A DNA stretch of 30,570 nucleotides. It comes from VGMA01 sp964655475. Its GTDB lineage: Bacteria; Chlamydiota; Chlamydiia; Chlamydiales; VGMA01. The notes below the pieces were generated by a model. The model did not search any database. It was not told the origin of the DNA and saw only the letters and a program-made list of their open reading frames with translations. Positions 8,176-15,664 of the stretch are shown piece by piece. The translations under genes and the position numbers were made by a program. The stretch lies in contig CAZZMO010000018.1 of assembly GCA_964655475.1 (NCBI GenBank), forward strand, positions 1 through 30,570, in the 5' to 3' direction. The first letter of the stretch is position 1. Each line of letters begins with the position of its first letter.

Positions 8176-9482
8176 AATTCAGTTAATAGCTCCTGATAAT
8201 TTTCCCGTAAACTTTGAAGAGGAATTTTATCGAGGAGGTCTTGAACAAAGCTCATGGTCAATAGTCTGGTCGCCATTTTCTTTTCGATTCCGCGGGAGGC
8301 AAGGTAGAAAAGCTCTTCTTCTGAAAAATAGCCCACAGTTGCACCGTGAGAGGCTTTTACATCATCAGCAAAGATTTCGAGGTTCGGCTTTGTGTAGGCT
8401 TTTGCATTCTCGCCGAGAAGGAGGTTCTTATTCAATTGATAAGCGGCTGTTTGCTGCGCAATCCGATCGACGAAGATCTTCCCTTCAAAACTACTGATGC
8501 TATCTCCTTGCAAAATCCCTTTAAAGAGCTGATTGGAGGTAGTATGTGGCGCTTCATGAGAAACAGTACATACTGTATGAGCTTGGCGGCGATCAGAAGT
8601 AATCCAAAAACCTCCGAGGTCTGCTTCACTATTTTCTCCGAGAAGAGAGGTCTCTACATCTTGTTTAACCCCTTTCGATCCGTTGGTGACGTGGAGGAAA
8701 GAGAAGCGACTATCCCGCTTTTGCTGCGCTCTTGTTCTCGATAAGACGTAGTGCCCTTCATCAATCACAGTATCGCTGATCAGTCCTACTTGAGCTCGAT
8801 CTTCAATAGTAATGTCCATATCTTGGTTGATCCAAACGGGACACCCTGGACGGAGGAAATGGTGTGTGTGCACAAGCTGCAAGCGAGCTCCACTTCCGAC
8901 AAAGATCTGCCACTGGGGATGAATCATCCCAAGGGTTCCCTCTTTCCCAGAAACAAAATGGAGAATCTGTATGGGATCTGAACACTCTACTCCAGGTGGT
9001 ACATAGAGAAATCCACCCTCTTGGCTGAAAGAAAAATTCATGAGAAGGAAAGGATCGGTCTCTTTTGCGAGGAGCTTTTGAAAGCGGTGGTGCAAAAACA
9101 TGTCGTAGGAATGAGAAGCCTTTTCTAAAGGCATCAGAACTACCTTTTTACTGACAGAAGAAAGGTTTGATAGATCCATCCGGAGTTTTCCATTCACCAT
9201 GACGATATAAGCCCCTTGGCACTCAGGAAGCACCTCCTCTTCAATCATTTCACGGTGGAGGAACACCTCCATGCTGAGCTCATCAAATTTTTCCAGGTAG
9301 AGATCTTTCACAGGGAAGTAGCGGAACTTCTCAGATTTTCTCGTGGGGAATTCTGTCTGGAGAAGCTTTTGCCAAAAGTTTGATCTCATGGAATTGAGTG
9401 GGCCTGAAAAGACCTTTCTCTTCGCATGAAGCTCTTGCACAGCGGTTAAAAACCTAGCTCTTGTTTGATCTAACTCAATCAT
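8172..9482 (-). CDS. sufD: Fe-S cluster scaffold subunit SufD
   Basis: SufD is the partner of SufB in the SufBC2D scaffold that assembles iron-sulfur clusters. The 436-aa protein shows the SufB/D beta-helix core in its second half, with the conserved stretch FKGILQGDSISSFEGKIFVD and the C-terminal signature LEIFADDVKASHGATVGYFS (residues near 355-375), then a helical tail with YLASRGIEKK. The N-terminal helical domain is divergent, as is common in SufD. Its start overlaps the sufC stop (ATGA), and its stop overlaps the sufS start. Confidence 0.95.
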   Translation of the reverse strand: MIELDQTRARFLTAVQELHAKRKVFSGPLNSMRSNFWQKLLQTEFPTRKSEKFRYFPVKDLYLEKFDELSMEVFLHREMIEEEVLPECQGAYIVMVNGKLRMDLSNLSSVSKKVVLMPLEKASHSYDMFLHHRFQKLLAKETDPFLLMNFSFSQEGGFLYVPPGVECSDPIQILHFVSGKEGTLGMIHPQWQIFVGSGARLQLVHTHHFLRPGCPVWINQDMDITIEDRAQVGLISDTVIDEGHYVLSRTRAQQKRDSRFSFLHVTNGSKGVKQDVETSLLGENSEADLGGFWITSDRRQAHTVCTVSHEAPHTTSNQLFKGILQGDSISSFEGKIFVDRIAQQTAAYQLNKNLLLGENAKAYTKPNLEIFADDVKASHGATVGYFSEEELFYLASRGIEKKMATRLLTMSFVQDLLDKIPLQSLRENYQELLTEL

Positions 9483-10198
9483 CGATATCCTGCTTTTTCT
9501 AGCTCGAGAGCAAGTTCAGCTCCCCCTGTTTTCACGATGCGCCCTTCCATCATCACATGGACAAAATCGGGGACGACGTGATCGAGTAAACGTTGGTAGT
9601 GGGTGATGAGGAGAAGAGCTTTTTCTTCCGTGACAAAACTTTTGACTCCTTCAGCAACAATTTTTAGAGCATCGATGTCGAGCCCTGAATCTGTTTCATC
9701 TAACACGACGAATGTAGGGTCAAGAACAAACATTTGGAGGATCTCATTTCTCTTCTTTTCCCCTCCAGAAAATCCATCGTTTAAGTGGCGCTGCATCAGC
9801 TCTTCAGGGATCTGCATCACTTCTAATAGTGAAAGGAGCTTCTTTCTAAACTTCTCTTCAGAAATCCCTTTTCCTTTCGGATGGGCTTGGTAGGCAGAGA
9901 AAAGAAACTGGAAGTTGGTGATGCCAGGAATTTCGACAGGATATTGGAAGCCCATGAAGAGTCCGAGGTGAGAGCGCTCACTCGGCTCTAATTCGAGGAT
10001 ATTTTGCCCTTGGAAGAGGATCTCTCCTGAGATCACTTCGTAACTCGGATGACCTGCTAACACTTTAGCGAGAGTCGATTTACCTGCACCATTCGGCCCC
10101 ATGATAGCATGGATCTCTCCTGCTTTGATGCTCAAGGAAAGCCCTTTGATAACGGGAACTCCTTGAATGTGGACGACTAAATTCTTGATCTCGATCAT
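9479..10198 (-). CDS. sufC: Fe-S assembly ATPase SufC
   Basis: SufC is the ABC-type ATPase that drives conformational change in the SufBC2D scaffold; it is cytosolic and is not a transporter. The 239-aa protein has Walker A GPNGAGKST near residue 36, a Q-loop in MGFQYPVEIPG (typical of SufC), the ABC signature FSGGEKKRNEI, Walker B VVLDETDSGLDID and the H-switch LITHYQRLL. Length is typical. It is 3 bases downstream of sufB and overlaps sufD by 4 bases. Confidence 0.97.
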   Translation of the reverse strand: MIEIKNLVVHIQGVPVIKGLSLSIKAGEIHAIMGPNGAGKSTLAKVLAGHPSYEVISGEILFQGQNILELEPSERSHLGLFMGFQYPVEIPGITNFQFLFSAYQAHPKGKGISEEKFRKKLLSLLEVMQIPEELMQRHLNDGFSGGEKKRNEILQMFVLDPTFVVLDETDSGLDIDALKIVAEGVKSFVTEEKALLLITHYQRLLDHVVPDFVHVMMEGRIVKTGGAELALELEKAGYR

Positions 10199-10201
10199 GG
10201 G

Positions 10202-11641
10202 TTAACCTACAGATCCTTCGAGTTTAAGGGTTAATAATTTCTGTGCTTCTACAGCAAACTCTAGAGGGAGTTCTTTGATGATCTCTTTGCAGAAACCATT
10301 CACGATCATATTGATCGCATCTTCTAAGGAGATCCCTCTCGATTGAAGATAAAAAAGCTGCTCTTCACTCATTTTTGATGTAGAGGCTTCATGTTCGATC
10401 CTTCCACTCGAATCGGCCACTTCAATATATGGGAATGTGTTCGCGCTGCAGTTATTGCCGACAAGCATCGAATCGCACTGGGTATAATTTCTCGCTCCCT
10501 TCGCTTTGGAAGAGATGTGGACGAGTGATCGATAACTGTTATGGGACTCATCAGCAGAAATCCCTTTCGAGATTATGGTGGATCGGGATCTTTTCCCTTT
10601 GTGGATCATCTTTGTCCCTGTATCAGCCTGCATCTTTCCATTCGTGAGGGCCACGGAGTAAAACTCTCCGATGGAATCATCCCCCTCTAAAATACAGCTC
10701 GGATACTTCCACGTGATGGCACTTCCTGCTTCTACTTGCGTCCAAGAAATTTTCGAGTGATTCCCTGCGCAGCGGCCCCGCTTTGTCACAAAGTTGTAAA
10801 TCCCCCCCTTCCCTGTTTCAGGATCACCTGCATACCAGTTCTGGACGGTGGAATATTTGATCTCTGCCCGGTCGTGAGCGACAAGCTCAACTACTGCGGC
10901 ATGGAGCTGATTTTGATCATAGGCAGGAGCCGTACATCCTTCGAGATAGCTCACATAGGAGTCAGGTTCTGCGATGATGAGTGTTCTTTCAAACTGCCCT
11001 GTCTCTTTTTCATTGATCCGGAAATAGGTGGAGAGTTCAATTGGGCAGCGAACTCCTTTTGGAACGTATACAAATGAACCATCAGAAAAGACAGCGGAAT
11101 TCAGCGCTGCATAATAATTATCCCCAATTGGAACGACAGAGCCAAGATATTGTTCGATCAGCTCAGGATATCTTTTGACTGCTTCTGACATGGAGCAAAG
11201 AACTACCCCAGCCTCTTCCAGCGTCTTGTGAAACGTCGTTCCTAGAGAAACAGAGTCAAATACGACATCGACCGCCACGTTGGTAAGCCTCTTTTGCTCA
11301 TCGAGGGGGATCCCCAATTTTTCAAAGGTGCGGAGGATCTCTGGATCAACTTCACTGAGACTTTCTAAACGGGGTTTATTCTTAGGCTCTGAATAGTAAC
11401 GGATATTTTGAAAATCAATGGGGGGATATTGGAGATTCGGCCATCTCGGCTCTTTCATATCGAGCCACTTGCGATACGCTTTCAGGCGAAACTTGAGAAG
11501 AAACTCAGGCTCTTCCTTCTTTTGGGAAATCGCTCTGATTACCCCTTCATCAAGCCCTTTTTCGAAAGTCTCAGACTCTACGTTAGATACGAATCCGTAT
11601 CGGTAGGCCCTTTTTTCTCTCAAAATCTCTTCTGTAGACAT
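10202..11641 (-). CDS. sufB: Fe-S cluster scaffold subunit SufB
   Basis: SufB is the cluster-building subunit of the SUF scaffold. The 479-aa protein matches the family from end to end: KPRLESLSEVDPEI and FEKLGIPL near residues 90-110, FVYVPKGVRCPIELSTYFRI, the LEGCTAPAYD and VQNWYAGDPETGKGGIYNFV region (core beta-helix), and the C-terminal signature IEHEASTSKMSEEQLFYLQS. The ATG at 11641 has GGGGA about 5 bases upstream. It is the first gene of the sufBCDS operon and lies behind a near-consensus promoter (11665-11694). No suf regulator gene is visible nearby. Confidence 0.97.
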   Translation of the reverse strand: MSTEEILREKRAYRYGFVSNVESETFEKGLDEGVIRAISQKKEEPEFLLKFRLKAYRKWLDMKEPRWPNLQYPPIDFQNIRYYSEPKNKPRLESLSEVDPEILRTFEKLGIPLDEQKRLTNVAVDVVFDSVSLGTTFHKTLEEAGVVLCSMSEAVKRYPELIEQYLGSVVPIGDNYYAALNSAVFSDGSFVYVPKGVRCPIELSTYFRINEKETGQFERTLIIAEPDSYVSYLEGCTAPAYDQNQLHAAVVELVAHDRAEIKYSTVQNWYAGDPETGKGGIYNFVTKRGRCAGNHSKISWTQVEAGSAITWKYPSCILEGDDSIGEFYSVALTNGKMQADTGTKMIHKGKRSRSTIISKGISADESHNSYRSLVHISSKAKGARNYTQCDSMLVGNNCSANTFPYIEVADSSGRIEHEASTSKMSEEQLFYLQSRGISLEDAINMIVNGFCKEIIKELPLEFAVEAQKLLTLKLEGSVG

Positions 11642-11664
11642 CGATTCCCCATCATTTGGGAGCC

Positions 11665-11694
11665 ATTGTACATCAAAGGGGTAGAGAGTGTCAA
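11665..11694 (-). promoter_or_regulatory. Promoter of the suf operon
   Basis: Read on the minus strand, a perfect -35 TTGACA (11694-11689) is followed after 18 bases by a -10 TACAAT (11670-11665). The predicted start of transcription is near 11658, about 17 bases before the sufB ATG. Confidence 0.65.
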
Positions 11695-11787
11695 TCCAAG
11701 CTCCAACGAGTGAAAATATTCCTCCACAGAGAAATCACAACACACTGATAACGAGTATTATACATAACTATATGATAAAGTATTTAA

Positions 11788-11816
11788 TTGATAAAAAATT
11801 GAATATTAAGTATAAT
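11788..11816 (+). promoter_or_regulatory. Near-consensus promoter for the duplicated-repeat protein gene
   Basis: A -35 TTGATA at 11788-11793, a spacer of 17 bases and a perfect -10 TATAAT at 11811-11816 lie in a strongly AT-rich stretch. The transcript would start near 11823, about 25 bases before the ATG at 11848. No clear Shine-Dalgarno sequence follows. Confidence 0.65.
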
Positions 11817-11847
11817 AATATAGATTTTTTTAAAATTAGCGATCATT

Positions 11848-12744
11848 ATGTATAATTTTATTCATCGACCCGTTGCGGATGACTACTCTGGGAATCCCCG
11901 ATCCACCATTAATGGGCTCCCCTATATTGATACTTCCTTGCAAAATGCCCTCATTGAAGTGGGTGAAAGTCGGGGCTCTTCTTGGTTTGGAAGAAAAGTC
12001 CTCCTTTGGAACCCCCAAAAAGATGAATATTTTGCAGTGAATGCAAGCCTTGCCTTTTTTTACATCAACAGTGTGAGAGTCGGGGAAAAAGAGCTCCAAG
12101 AGGCTTTTCATATGACAAGCATTTCCCGTTTTATGGGGCCAGCTCAACATGCTGCCCTTGCGGAAGGTCTTCTCTCTTGCATGTCTGAGGATATCCACAA
12201 GGAGCGCTACGCCTATTCCCTTGTCCCTACCCTTCAGCACACCTACCTCGTGACAAGTGGTGAATTACCCCTGTTGCAAGCAAAAAAACGGGCCATCCTC
12301 ACCAATACTCCGATCGATGCGAAAAAAGAGGGGCTCAAATATAAATCTTTTGATGAGAGTCTTGCAAAAACTCTTATTGAAGTGGGAAAACAAAATCTAA
12401 GTAAAAAGTTTTTCGAGCGGCGAAAAGTGGTCGTTTTGAACAATGAGACTCACCAATACGAAATCATTACAGCTCCCTTCTTCAACCGCTACGCTCCTCA
12501 CCACACGAAAGTGGATGGACGATTCTTGCGTGAAAAATTCACCAAGGCCTCTCTTCCAAAAATCTTGATCCCAAGAAACCAAAATTCAGAGACTCTTGAA
12601 GATATCCAAGCCAAACGAACCTTCTTTACAAAAGGGCTCCTCTCCTGTTTCGACTATGTAGATAAGTACGTCAAAGCAGATGTCTACAGCGCCTTTATGA
12701 GCCTTGTATATGCACCTAAAAAAAGTGATCTTATACTCAAGTGA
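11848..12744 (+). CDS. Unrecognised protein with two internal repeats
   Basis: I do not recognise this 298-aa protein. It contains an internal duplication: residues about 30-128 and 171-288 align, with SLQNALIEVGE against SLAKTLIEVGK, GRKVLLWNPQKDEY against RRKVVVLNNETHQY, and AEGLLSCMSE against TKGLLSCFDY. There is no signal peptide, membrane helix or catalytic motif that I can see. The gene stands alone, flanked by the divergent suf operon and the convergent kdsB-like gene, with its own near-consensus promoter and no obvious ribosome site. Its last four codons and stop lie inside the left arm of a 163-bp palindrome, so its C-terminus may have been set by insertion of that element. A secreted effector is one possibility, but nothing in the sequence proves it. 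Confidence 0.75.
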   Translation: MYNFIHRPVADDYSGNPRSTINGLPYIDTSLQNALIEVGESRGSSWFGRKVLLWNPQKDEYFAVNASLAFFYINSVRVGEKELQEAFHMTSISRFMGPAQHAALAEGLLSCMSEDIHKERYAYSLVPTLQHTYLVTSGELPLLQAKKRAILTNTPIDAKKEGLKYKSFDESLAKTLIEVGKQNLSKKFFERRKVVVLNNETHQYEIITAPFFNRYAPHHTKVDGRFLREKFTKASLPKILIPRNQNSETLEDIQAKRTFFTKGLLSCFDYVDKYVKADVYSAFMSLVYAPKKSDLILK

Positions 12745-12894
12745 ACTCAAAAATTGCTTTCTGGTGACAGCGAAAACACCCTTGATTAAAGCATCTTAAA
12801 AGGTTCAATATTAACAATATGGACCATTTTAAGATGCTTTAATCGAGGAGTTTTGGCGCCGCCAGAAACCAATTTTTGAGTTCACTTGGGTATA
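12732..12894. repeat. 163-bp imperfect palindrome (MITE-like element or giant bidirectional terminator)
   Basis: Two arms of about 68-70 bases are inverted copies. Identical blocks are TATAC at the outer ends, a 19-base block at 12738-12756 matched by 12870-12888, TTTCTGG, AAAAC, and an 18-base block at 12784-12801 matched by 12827-12844. The central 25 bases (12802-12826) form a small palindrome of their own (GGTTCA with GGACC, loose). Arms differ by a few substitutions and a 2-base indel. It lies between two convergent genes and includes the stop codon of the left one. No transposase is encoded. Confidence 0.85.
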
Positions 12895-12902
12895 CTATCC
12901 AA

Positions 12903-13670
12903 TCAGATCACTAAATTGACCGCAGGGTCTTTAGTTCGGTAGAAAAGCTCTGCTTTTTCAAGGTCTTCGGGAGTGTCGATCCCGAGGGTTCTTTCTTGGG
13001 TTTGGAAGACTCTCATGGATAGGCCGTGGTAGAGGAAGGAGAGCTGTTCGAGTCTCTCTTTTTCTTCTAAAATGGACATGGGCATCTCATCGATGGCCTT
13101 GAGGGCCTTTTTAGTAAAAGCATAGATCCCGAGATGTTTTTTGAGATGGCTGTAGTCGTTATCTCTCATGTAGGGAATAGTGGAACGGGAAAAATAAAGG
13201 GCCTTTCCATCTGTATCGGTCACGACCTTGACAGCTGAAGGGTCGAGCGCCTCTTCGAGGTCATGGATGGGGGTCATGAGGGTCCAGATATCACACTCTT
13301 GATCATCCGCTGAACGGCTAAGGAGGAGCTCAATCATCGAGCGTTTCAGAAAAGGTTCATCCCCTTGCCAATTGACCCAGATGTCTGCATCTACGACATT
13401 TTGTTTCATGATCTCTATCAACCGTTTGGTGCCGCTGACGCAGTCTACTGACGTCATGTATGCAGGGGCTCCAAAACTTTGGACGAGATGGGCCGTTTCC
13501 TCCGCATCAACTGCAAAGCAGACGTTATCAAAAAAAGGACAGGCTTTGGCTCTTTCCCAGACGTGTTGAAGCATGGGCTTGCCTCCAATATCGAGGAGGA
13601 CCTTTCTAGGAAGTCTGCCCGATTGAAGTCTAGCAGGAATGACGCAAACAATCTTTTTAGTCTTGATCAC
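12903..13670 (-). CDS. CMP-sugar synthetase of the KdsB family (3-deoxy-manno-octulosonate cytidylyltransferase-like)
   Basis: This family transfers CMP from CTP to an acidic sugar, normally Kdo for lipopolysaccharide inner core. I chose the GTG at 13670 (255 aa) because GAGGAG lies 7 bases upstream; a TTG at 13685 is possible. The nucleotide-binding loop reads VIPARLQSGRLPRKVLLDIG (usual form has LPGKPL), then VNWQGDEPFL, ALYFSRSTIPYMRD, LGIYAFTKKAL and LGIDTPEDLEKAE near the end. All are KdsB landmarks. The loop change and the setting next to rml-type genes, instead of other Kdo genes, leave open a different acidic sugar as substrate. The gene overlaps the upstream reductase by 14 bases. 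Confidence 0.8.
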   Translation of the reverse strand: MIKTKKIVCVIPARLQSGRLPRKVLLDIGGKPMLQHVWERAKACPFFDNVCFAVDAEETAHLVQSFGAPAYMTSVDCVSGTKRLIEIMKQNVVDADIWVNWQGDEPFLKRSMIELLLSRSADDQECDIWTLMTPIHDLEEALDPSAVKVVTDTDGKALYFSRSTIPYMRDNDYSHLKKHLGIYAFTKKALKAIDEMPMSILEEKERLEQLSFLYHGLSMRVFQTQERTLGIDTPEDLEKAELFYRTKDPAVNLVI

Positions 13671-14544
13671 CGTAATGCTCCTCAAAATAACGTCTTAAAG
13701 CATCTTCCCAAGAGGGGATTTTCCAGTTGAGAAGCTTTTGCGCCTTCTCATGAGATAGGATGGACCTGACAGGGCGAGGGGCAACAAAAGAGGACTCTCT
13801 TTGAGAAATAGGCTTGATCTCTTTGGCGTGGATGGCGACATGAAATTCCCCTGCGAGGCGCATGATTTCTAGAGCAAGATCGTACCGACTTGCATGGCCA
13901 CCATTGACAAAGTGGAGGATCCCTGACTCATTTTTGAGATCGAGTATGCCTCTTGCTACATCAACATTATAGGTGGGGGTGCTCCGCTGGTCGAGGATCG
14001 CTTCAACGACCTCCTGCTCTCTCATTTTTTGGATGAAATTGAAGATGAGATTGGGCTCTTTCGATCCGTAGAGGGATGCGACTCTGAGGGAGAGAGCTTC
14101 AGGGTAGATCTCGAGCATCTTCTCCTCCCCTAATCTCTTCGATTTGCCGTAGACTTGAATCGGATGGCAAAGATCTTCCTCGTGGTAGCTCTCTTTTTTA
14201 TTCCCGTCGAATACATAATCGGTACTGATATGGATGAGGTGGCACTTTTTCTCTTTGGCGACTTTGGCGAGGATCTCTGGGATCTTTCCATTTGCAAGGT
14301 ATGCAAGCTTCTCCTCTTTCCCTTCCGCCTTATCGATGTTCATGTGGGCCGCTGTATTGACGATATGAGTCGGATGGTGCTGATCAAAATAGCGGCGGAC
14401 AGCCTCTTCAGAGAGGAGGTCTACTTCCCGCTGAGTGGCGACATACTTCACCCCTTTTTTGTCTAAAAGGTGGCGAAGATCAGTGGCTAGCTTTCCGTCA
14501 CGACCTGTAATCCAGAACTTGATCAAATCGACCCGCCTTTTCAT
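13657..14544 (-). CDS. dTDP-4-dehydrorhamnose reductase family protein (RmlD-like)
   Basis: This 295-aa short-chain-type reductase acts on a 4-keto nucleotide sugar, typically the last step of dTDP-L-rhamnose synthesis. Seen motifs are the dinucleotide-binding start WITGRDGKLATDLRHLL, the VNTAAHMNIDKAE block, HISTDYVFDG, the catalytic YGKSKRLGEEKML (Tyr-x3-Lys), LRVASLYG, and RPVRSILSHEKAQKLL near the C-terminus. The marked start overlaps the upstream epimerase gene by 47 bases; a TTG at 14526 (starting MIKFWITG) is a good alternative because it has an AAAGG upstream. No rmlA or rmlB homologue is in the window, so the exact sugar is unknown. Confidence 0.85.
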   Translation of the reverse strand: MKRRVDLIKFWITGRDGKLATDLRHLLDKKGVKYVATQREVDLLSEEAVRRYFDQHHPTHIVNTAAHMNIDKAEGKEEKLAYLANGKIPEILAKVAKEKKCHLIHISTDYVFDGNKKESYHEEDLCHPIQVYGKSKRLGEEKMLEIYPEALSLRVASLYGSKEPNLIFNFIQKMREQEVVEAILDQRSTPTYNVDVARGILDLKNESGILHFVNGGHASRYDLALEIMRLAGEFHVAIHAKEIKPISQRESSFVAPRPVRSILSHEKAQKLLNWKIPSWEDALRRYFEEHYGDQD

Positions 14545-14947
14545 CTTGTAATGAGAGGATAGGATACTCGATTGGCCAATCTATCGCAACATCTCTATCG
14601 TCATAGCGGAAGAGGCGCTTTTTTAGTGGATCAGAAGGGCAATCTGTTTTGGAGATAACGATGGCTGTTTCACTTAAGACGAGATAGCCATGAGCAAAAC
14701 CTTCTTGGATGAGGAGCTCTTCATGCTTTTTATCCCCCATCTTCCACCCTTGCCACTCTCCCGACTTCAGGTCCACGACTACGTGGTAGATCTCCCCAAG
14801 TGCGACTGTAACCCATCTTGTTTGTCCTACCTCCGCATGCATCCCACGGAGAACACCCTTTTCAGATCGGGTGCACTGCATGTGGTCGTTAAAAAGGGGG
14901 AACTCATGCCCTCTCTTATCAAAGTGAGTAGTGGGAATTTTAAGCAT
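14498..14947 (-). CDS. Nucleotide-sugar 3,5-epimerase, RmlC-like cupin
   Basis: This 149-aa protein is a compact member of the dTDP-4-dehydrorhamnose 3,5-epimerase family. It has the motif GVLRGMHAE (family form LRGLHYQ, with the catalytic His), VTVALGEIYHVVVDLK, and EGFAHGYLVLSETA, which is the family's most recognisable stretch. Canonical RmlC is about 180 aa, so this is shorter at both ends and resembles the reduced RmlC-type proteins found with other deoxy-sugar pathways. The ATG has AGGA 8 bases upstream. It overlaps pgeF by 8 bases and the RmlD-like gene at its 3' end. Confidence 0.82.
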   Translation of the reverse strand: MLKIPTTHFDKRGHEFPLFNDHMQCTRSEKGVLRGMHAEVGQTRWVTVALGEIYHVVVDLKSGEWQGWKMGDKKHEELLIQEGFAHGYLVLSETAIVISKTDCPSDPLKKRLFRYDDRDVAIDWPIEYPILSLQDEKAGRFDQVLDYRS

Positions 14948-15620
14948 GGGAAAGTCCTATGATGGTTGTGTGTTGCCGATCTCTTGTCTTATCTCGCCGA
15001 TAGGAATGAAACGATGAAGGGTCTTCGTATGTGCAAAGTCTTGCGATCTGGATATTTTCTTTCAAAACCCCCGCTGTTTCTAGTTGCCATGCAGTGATAC
15101 TCCAAAGATCGAAGTAAGTTTCGCTGATCCGAAAGTTCCAAAACTCTTGAGGAAGCTCTGTTCGGTAGTGGACGAATTCAGAATTTTTTGGACCTAAACT
15201 CGGAGAGATGGCGACCAAGAGATCTTCCGGTTTTGTCCCGAAAATTTCTTTCATCTGCCGAATCGCTTCTTGATAAATCCCTTGCACCTGTCCTCTCCAA
15301 CCTGCGTGAAGGGCTCCAATCGATTCAGTAACAGGATCGAAAAGGATCGCAGCTTGACAGTCGGCATGTTGGATGGCAAGACCTACTCCCTTTTCTTGAG
15401 TCACGAGGATGTCTCCCACTCCCCCTTGAAAGGGTTTAGTGACAACGTGGTGACAACCAATTTTGTGTTCTTGTTTCATCTTGGCCAGATGTTCTAATCC
15501 GAGCACGCGCGCTTTGTCTTCTTCTGAGCCTTTTAAAAAGCTTCCATGAACTACTTGTTTAAATGGTTCGAATAATTCAAATTCTAGCCATTCAAATCCT
15601 GGAGATTTTTTTCTTAGCAT
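14940..15620 (-). CDS. pgeF: Laccase-domain protein PgeF/YfiH (multi-copper-oxidase-like purine nucleoside phosphorylase family)
   Basis: The protein belongs to the YfiH/YlmD/LACC1 family. Members act on purine nucleosides in vitro, and E. coli PgeF edits mis-built peptidoglycan precursors. The 226-aa sequence has the metal-site segments: LAIQHADCQAAILFD (His, Asp-Cys), IGALHAGWRGQVQGIY (His-Ala-Gly-Trp-Arg), and the C-terminal YRRDKTRDRQHTTIIGL. I chose the ATG at 15620 because AGGA lies 6 bases upstream; a TTG one codon earlier is possible. It heads a four-gene minus-strand operon with the nucleotide-sugar genes. The 44-base gap to the divergent CPBP gene must hold both promoters. Confidence 0.88.
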   Translation of the reverse strand: MLRKKSPGFEWLEFELFEPFKQVVHGSFLKGSEEDKARVLGLEHLAKMKQEHKIGCHHVVTKPFQGGVGDILVTQEKGVGLAIQHADCQAAILFDPVTESIGALHAGWRGQVQGIYQEAIRQMKEIFGTKPEDLLVAISPSLGPKNSEFVHYRTELPQEFWNFRISETYFDLWSITAWQLETAGVLKENIQIARLCTYEDPSSFHSYRRDKTRDRQHTTIIGLSHA

Positions 15621-15664
15621 CAATTTTCCTCTTTACCTATACTTTATCTTTAACGGAGAAAAAA

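Noticed and set aside
15563..15664. Upstream ATG extension of the CPBP gene
   Set aside because: It would overlap pgeF and has no ribosome site, whereas the ATG at 15665 has GGAG at 6 bases. The extension is hydrophobic, so it cannot be ruled out completely.
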